NCBI GenBank assembly: GCA_029961685.1
Contig: JARWKL010000016.1
Location: forward strand, 19,846,157-19,910,156
Origin: Aristolochia californica
Taxonomy: Eukaryota; Streptophyta; Magnoliopsida; Piperales; Aristolochiaceae
Direction of reading: 5' to 3'
Length of the DNA: 64,000 bases
The notes under the pieces were generated by a model, which saw nothing but the letters and a program-made list of their open reading frames with translations, did no database searches and had not been told where the DNA came from. This document shows, one piece after another, positions 61,501-64,000 of this stretch (position 1 is the stretch's first letter; each line of letters opens with the position of its first letter). Made by a program: the position numbers and the translations under genes.

Positions 61501-62947
61501 CTCAACTGATGACCCTTATGACACCTTTCTAGTAGTTAGTTTTATCAGTGAGACCCGAATTCTAGCTATGAATTCTGAGGATGAGCTGGAAGAAACTGAG
61601 ATAGAGGGTTTTTATTCTCAAGCACAGACTCTCTTTTGTGCTGATGCTATCCATAATCAGCTTGTACAGGTGGGTTTGCGTAGCACTGATTGTATGCAAT
61701 TTCTTTTCCCTTTAAAAAGAGAACTTTTGATTTCATGTAAGCGAATGTGTTATATGTCGACCATTTAAAAAAAATGCTATATGTTGTGTAGTCTGTTGGA
61801 TACATCCATGACCATTTGTTGGAAATTTGTGCGTTTTGATTTCTTTCCTTTTCTTAGATCTGGCTACTGTCTTTGTTGTCTTTCGATCTTATGGAGGTGT
61901 TTACTTCTTCTTCTTAAAACAAAAAATCTTATGGAGGTGTTTTTCCTCATGTTTGATATTCGGTGTCTGCCCGTGATAAATCTGAAACAGATGCAAATCA
62001 TTGGTCCACATTTCAGGTTACTGCCAATTCTGTTCGACTTGTTAGTTCTATGACTCGAGAGAAGCTAGATGAATGGCATGCCCCTTCTGGGTTTTCTGTT
62101 AATGTTGCCACAGCTAATGCGAGTCAGGTTATTATCTATTCACTTATATTTATTGCTTTCATTTAATAAAATTGAAAAACGTCCTAGTGAAAATTTACTA
62201 CCTAAGGAAGTATTTTATTCCCTTTAGATACCTTGTGGCATCTTTGTTTCTATTCCTTTGCTTATATTCAGAATTCAAATGCTGATTGATATTCTGTCTG
62301 ATGTTGTCAATGAGTAGGTTTTGTTGGCTACTGGTGGGGGTCATCTTGTCTACCTGGAAATTAGTGATGGGAAATTGAATGAAGTAAAACATGCACAGCT
62401 GGAATATGAGATATCTTGCCTTGACATAAACCCAATTGGTGAAAATCCTATCTATAGTACACTTGCAGCAGTTGGAATGTGGACAGACATAAGTGTTAGG
62501 ATATTCTCTCTTCCCAATCTTGACATGATTGTTAAGGAGCATCTAGGTGGAGAGATCATCCCTCGTTCAGTTCTTTTATGTACCTTCGAAGGAGTATGTG
62601 GCTTAAGTTTATTATTTTCTTCTTTGATTAATTTAATTTATGATCTTCTAATCTTTGTCCACTCTTTTACAGGTTTCTTACTTACTCTGTGCCCTTGGAG
62701 ATGGGCATCTTTTCAATTTCCTGTTAAACATCAGTACAGGAGAGTTGTCTGGTAGAAAAAGAGTCTCTCTTGGTACCCAGCCTATCACACTGCGTACTTT
62801 TGCATCCAAGAACACGACGCATGTATTTGCAGCATCAGATAGGCCAACGGTGATCTATAGTAGCAATAAAAAGTTACTATACAGTAATGTGAATTTGAAG
62901 GAAGTCAGCCATATGTGTCCATTCAATTCTGCTGCTTTTCCTGACAG
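55537..62947 (+). CDS. DDB1: DNA damage-binding protein 1 (3' part outside window)
   Basis: Adaptor of CUL4 ubiquitin ligases that binds DCAF substrate receptors; acts in nucleotide excision repair and photomorphogenesis (family knowledge). Sixteen exons: 55537-55640, 56116-56164, 57366-57425, 57520-57611, 57884-57935, 58470-58532, 58690-58739, 59117-59192, 60136-60345, 60484-60590, 60854-60962, 61156-61356, 61454-61669, 62017-62127, 62318-62593, 62673-62947. They give 683 residues of a family length near 1,090, with all phases consistent. The start [20 protein letters not shown] and segments such as [60 protein letters not shown] and [12 protein letters not shown] are close to known plant DDB1. 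The visible part covers propeller A and most of B. The last exon seen ends in phase 2 and continues beyond base 64000. Confidence 0.97.
56742..56881 (-). mobile_element. 5'-truncated LINE tail with 9-bp target duplication, DDB1 intron 2
   Basis: ACTCAATTG flanks the insert exactly at 56742-56750 and 56873-56881. Between is a 15-base T-run then GATAAAGATGTATTTATATTAA, the reverse complement of a typical plant LINE 3' end plus poly(A). The insert is 122 bp and lies antisense to DDB1. Confidence 0.82.
58144..58397 (+). mobile_element. 5'-truncated LINE with RNase H tail and 8-bp target duplication, DDB1 intron 5
   Basis: AGTAGTTG flanks the insert at 58144-58151 and 58390-58397. The insert encodes the end of a LINE ORF2 RNase H domain ([20 protein letters not shown]), a stop codon at 58360, a short 3' UTR (TAATAAAATCACCTTTCAT) and a poly(A) run. 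It is in the same orientation as DDB1. Confidence 0.85.
59262..59303. mobile_element. Poly(T) micro-insertion with 14-bp target duplication, DDB1 intron 8
   Basis: CTAGTATTGATTTT occurs at 59262-59275 and 59290-59303, separated only by a short T-run and GAAATGA. This is the same design as the insertion at 33348-33392. Confidence 0.6.
61886..61942. mobile_element. Short A-rich insertion with 17-bp target duplication, DDB1 intron 13
   Basis: ATCTTATGGAGGTGTTT is present at 61886-61902 and exactly repeated at 61926-61942. The 23 bases between end in TTAAAACAAAAA. This fits a tail-only retroposition in the plus orientation. Confidence 0.6.
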
Positions 62948-64000
62948 GTACCATCTTCATTAGCTTCTTTACCAGTGTTTTGATGTTATCTTTGATATAT
63001 TATGCTTCATTTCAAAAATTATATTCAGTAACCAAGGGAGATTATATAGTGTCACGTATGGCATATTAATTGTGCAATAAAAGCTCGAGTGAGTAATCAA
63101 TCTCAAAGTGAAGTCAATGGGTTTGAGGCATGGTTATTAAGAGTCTCATGAGATAGAGTTTGTTGTTTATCAAGTATATCAATTGGGACAGGTTAAACCT
63201 CTGCCCTTAAGATACAAGGGGGCTTTGACAAACATGGACTGGTTGGATTGTTAACAACCATTACCAACAATTGTACAATGTCTTGGATATGTCCTAGATC
63301 ATATCCAAGTAGCATCACTTCAGTACCATGGGGTATCCATAATCTGTAGTCTGTTTTAAATACTTCAAAATTCTGAGTAAAAGTAGTTCAATACTCTGTA
63401 CAAATTTGGAGGTTTATCTTCTCTAGTTGCTTCTGCCTGAACTATATTTGGTCCTACTCCATTTAAGTTGGCAACATTCTTGAACATTTTAATTGAGGAG
63501 CACATTTTTTTCAAATCTTAGATTGTTGACATAGGTTATGAGGTGTACCTACAGGGTAATACAACCTATATGCTTAAACCTTTTCAGAGTCATCTCCATA
63601 GTATGATCGAATTAGAACCCCAATCTTTTATATCAAAGTTAGAAAATTCTTTTTGGGTTTTTACATCTCAGTATTTTTACGCAAAATAACCTTTGTGAGT
63701 CTAAATTACAGATAAGAAATACATATTAGAGAGAGAGTTGCCCACCGTAGGTTGTTCTAAATCTTTATCAGAAACAAAGGATGTTCTATTGACCCTGCTG
63801 TTCGGTAAGGAATCAGCCAAGCATTAGCTTTTTTATGAGTGTGCTGTGAAGAAATATTTATTGGTGCACACAGTTCCTTTAACTTGTGACGGACTTATTT
63901 TTAATTTTTTTTGAGCTATATTCAGCTCGTGATAATAATGGGTGAGTAATTAACTTCTAATGGAATATGAACTTAAATAACCCAGTAATTGAAAATGTAT
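62948..64000. other. Long DDB1 intron running off the window
   Basis: After the donor at 62948 I find no further DDB1 exon before the window ends, so the intron exceeds 1 kb. The stretch has no ORF of note and no repeat that I recognise. Confidence 0.6.

Noticed and set aside
62198..62542. 114-codon minus-strand frame within DDB1
   Set aside because: It is the antisense shadow of DDB1 exon 15 and its intron.

Overview
This is nuclear DNA from a flowering plant, most likely a eudicot. It is AT-rich and intron-dense, with GT-AG introns of 80 bp to about 4 kb. The proteins are plant-type: ureide permease, a single-Myb-histone TRB protein, and a photosystem I PsaK relic. The transposon debris is also typical of plants. 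I assembled the gene models by hand from splice sites, reading phase and remembered family sequence. In every complete model the exon phases sum to a whole number of codons.

Layout. (1) 1-10.6 kb, minus strand: Pescadillo (PES), a ribosome-biogenesis factor, whose 3' end lies beyond the left edge. Its intron 7 carries a complete, coding-deficient LTR retrotransposon. (2) 11.8-16.4 kb, minus: DNA primase small subunit, 16 coding exons. (3) 18.5-19.1 kb, plus: DPH4-type J-protein, divergent from primase across a shared promoter region that holds a canonical E2F motif. (4) 20.2-23.5 kb, minus: ureide permease. (5) 23.5-31.6 kb: gene-poor, with two tandem duplications, a GC-rich block and a second, inverted member of the LTR family. 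(6) 31.6-37.8 kb, minus: erlin-like SPFH protein with a probable GC-AG intron and, in intron 6, a palindromic pair of TRIM-like repeats. (7) 37.8-44.9 kb: AT-rich repeats, a possible DNA transposon, a telo-box/TATA promoter followed by candidate C/D snoRNAs, and a frameshifted psaK pseudogene. (8) 44.9-52.3 kb, plus: telomere repeat-binding factor (TRB) with a decayed LINE in intron 2. (9) 52.3-55.5 kb: an LTR remnant and a decayed duplicate of the DDB1 upstream region. (10) 55.5 kb to the right edge, plus: DDB1, first 16 coding exons, continuing beyond the window.

The genes do not form a pathway, although several serve nuclear maintenance: primase, TRB and DDB1, with PES in ribosome assembly. 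The most distinctive non-genic signals are a set of tiny poly(T)/poly(A) insertions flanked by long direct repeats (apparent tail-only retropositions), the candidate snoRNA locus, the psaK relic, and the three-member coding-deficient LTR family. I found no tRNA, rRNA, CRISPR array or convincing wholly new protein system.
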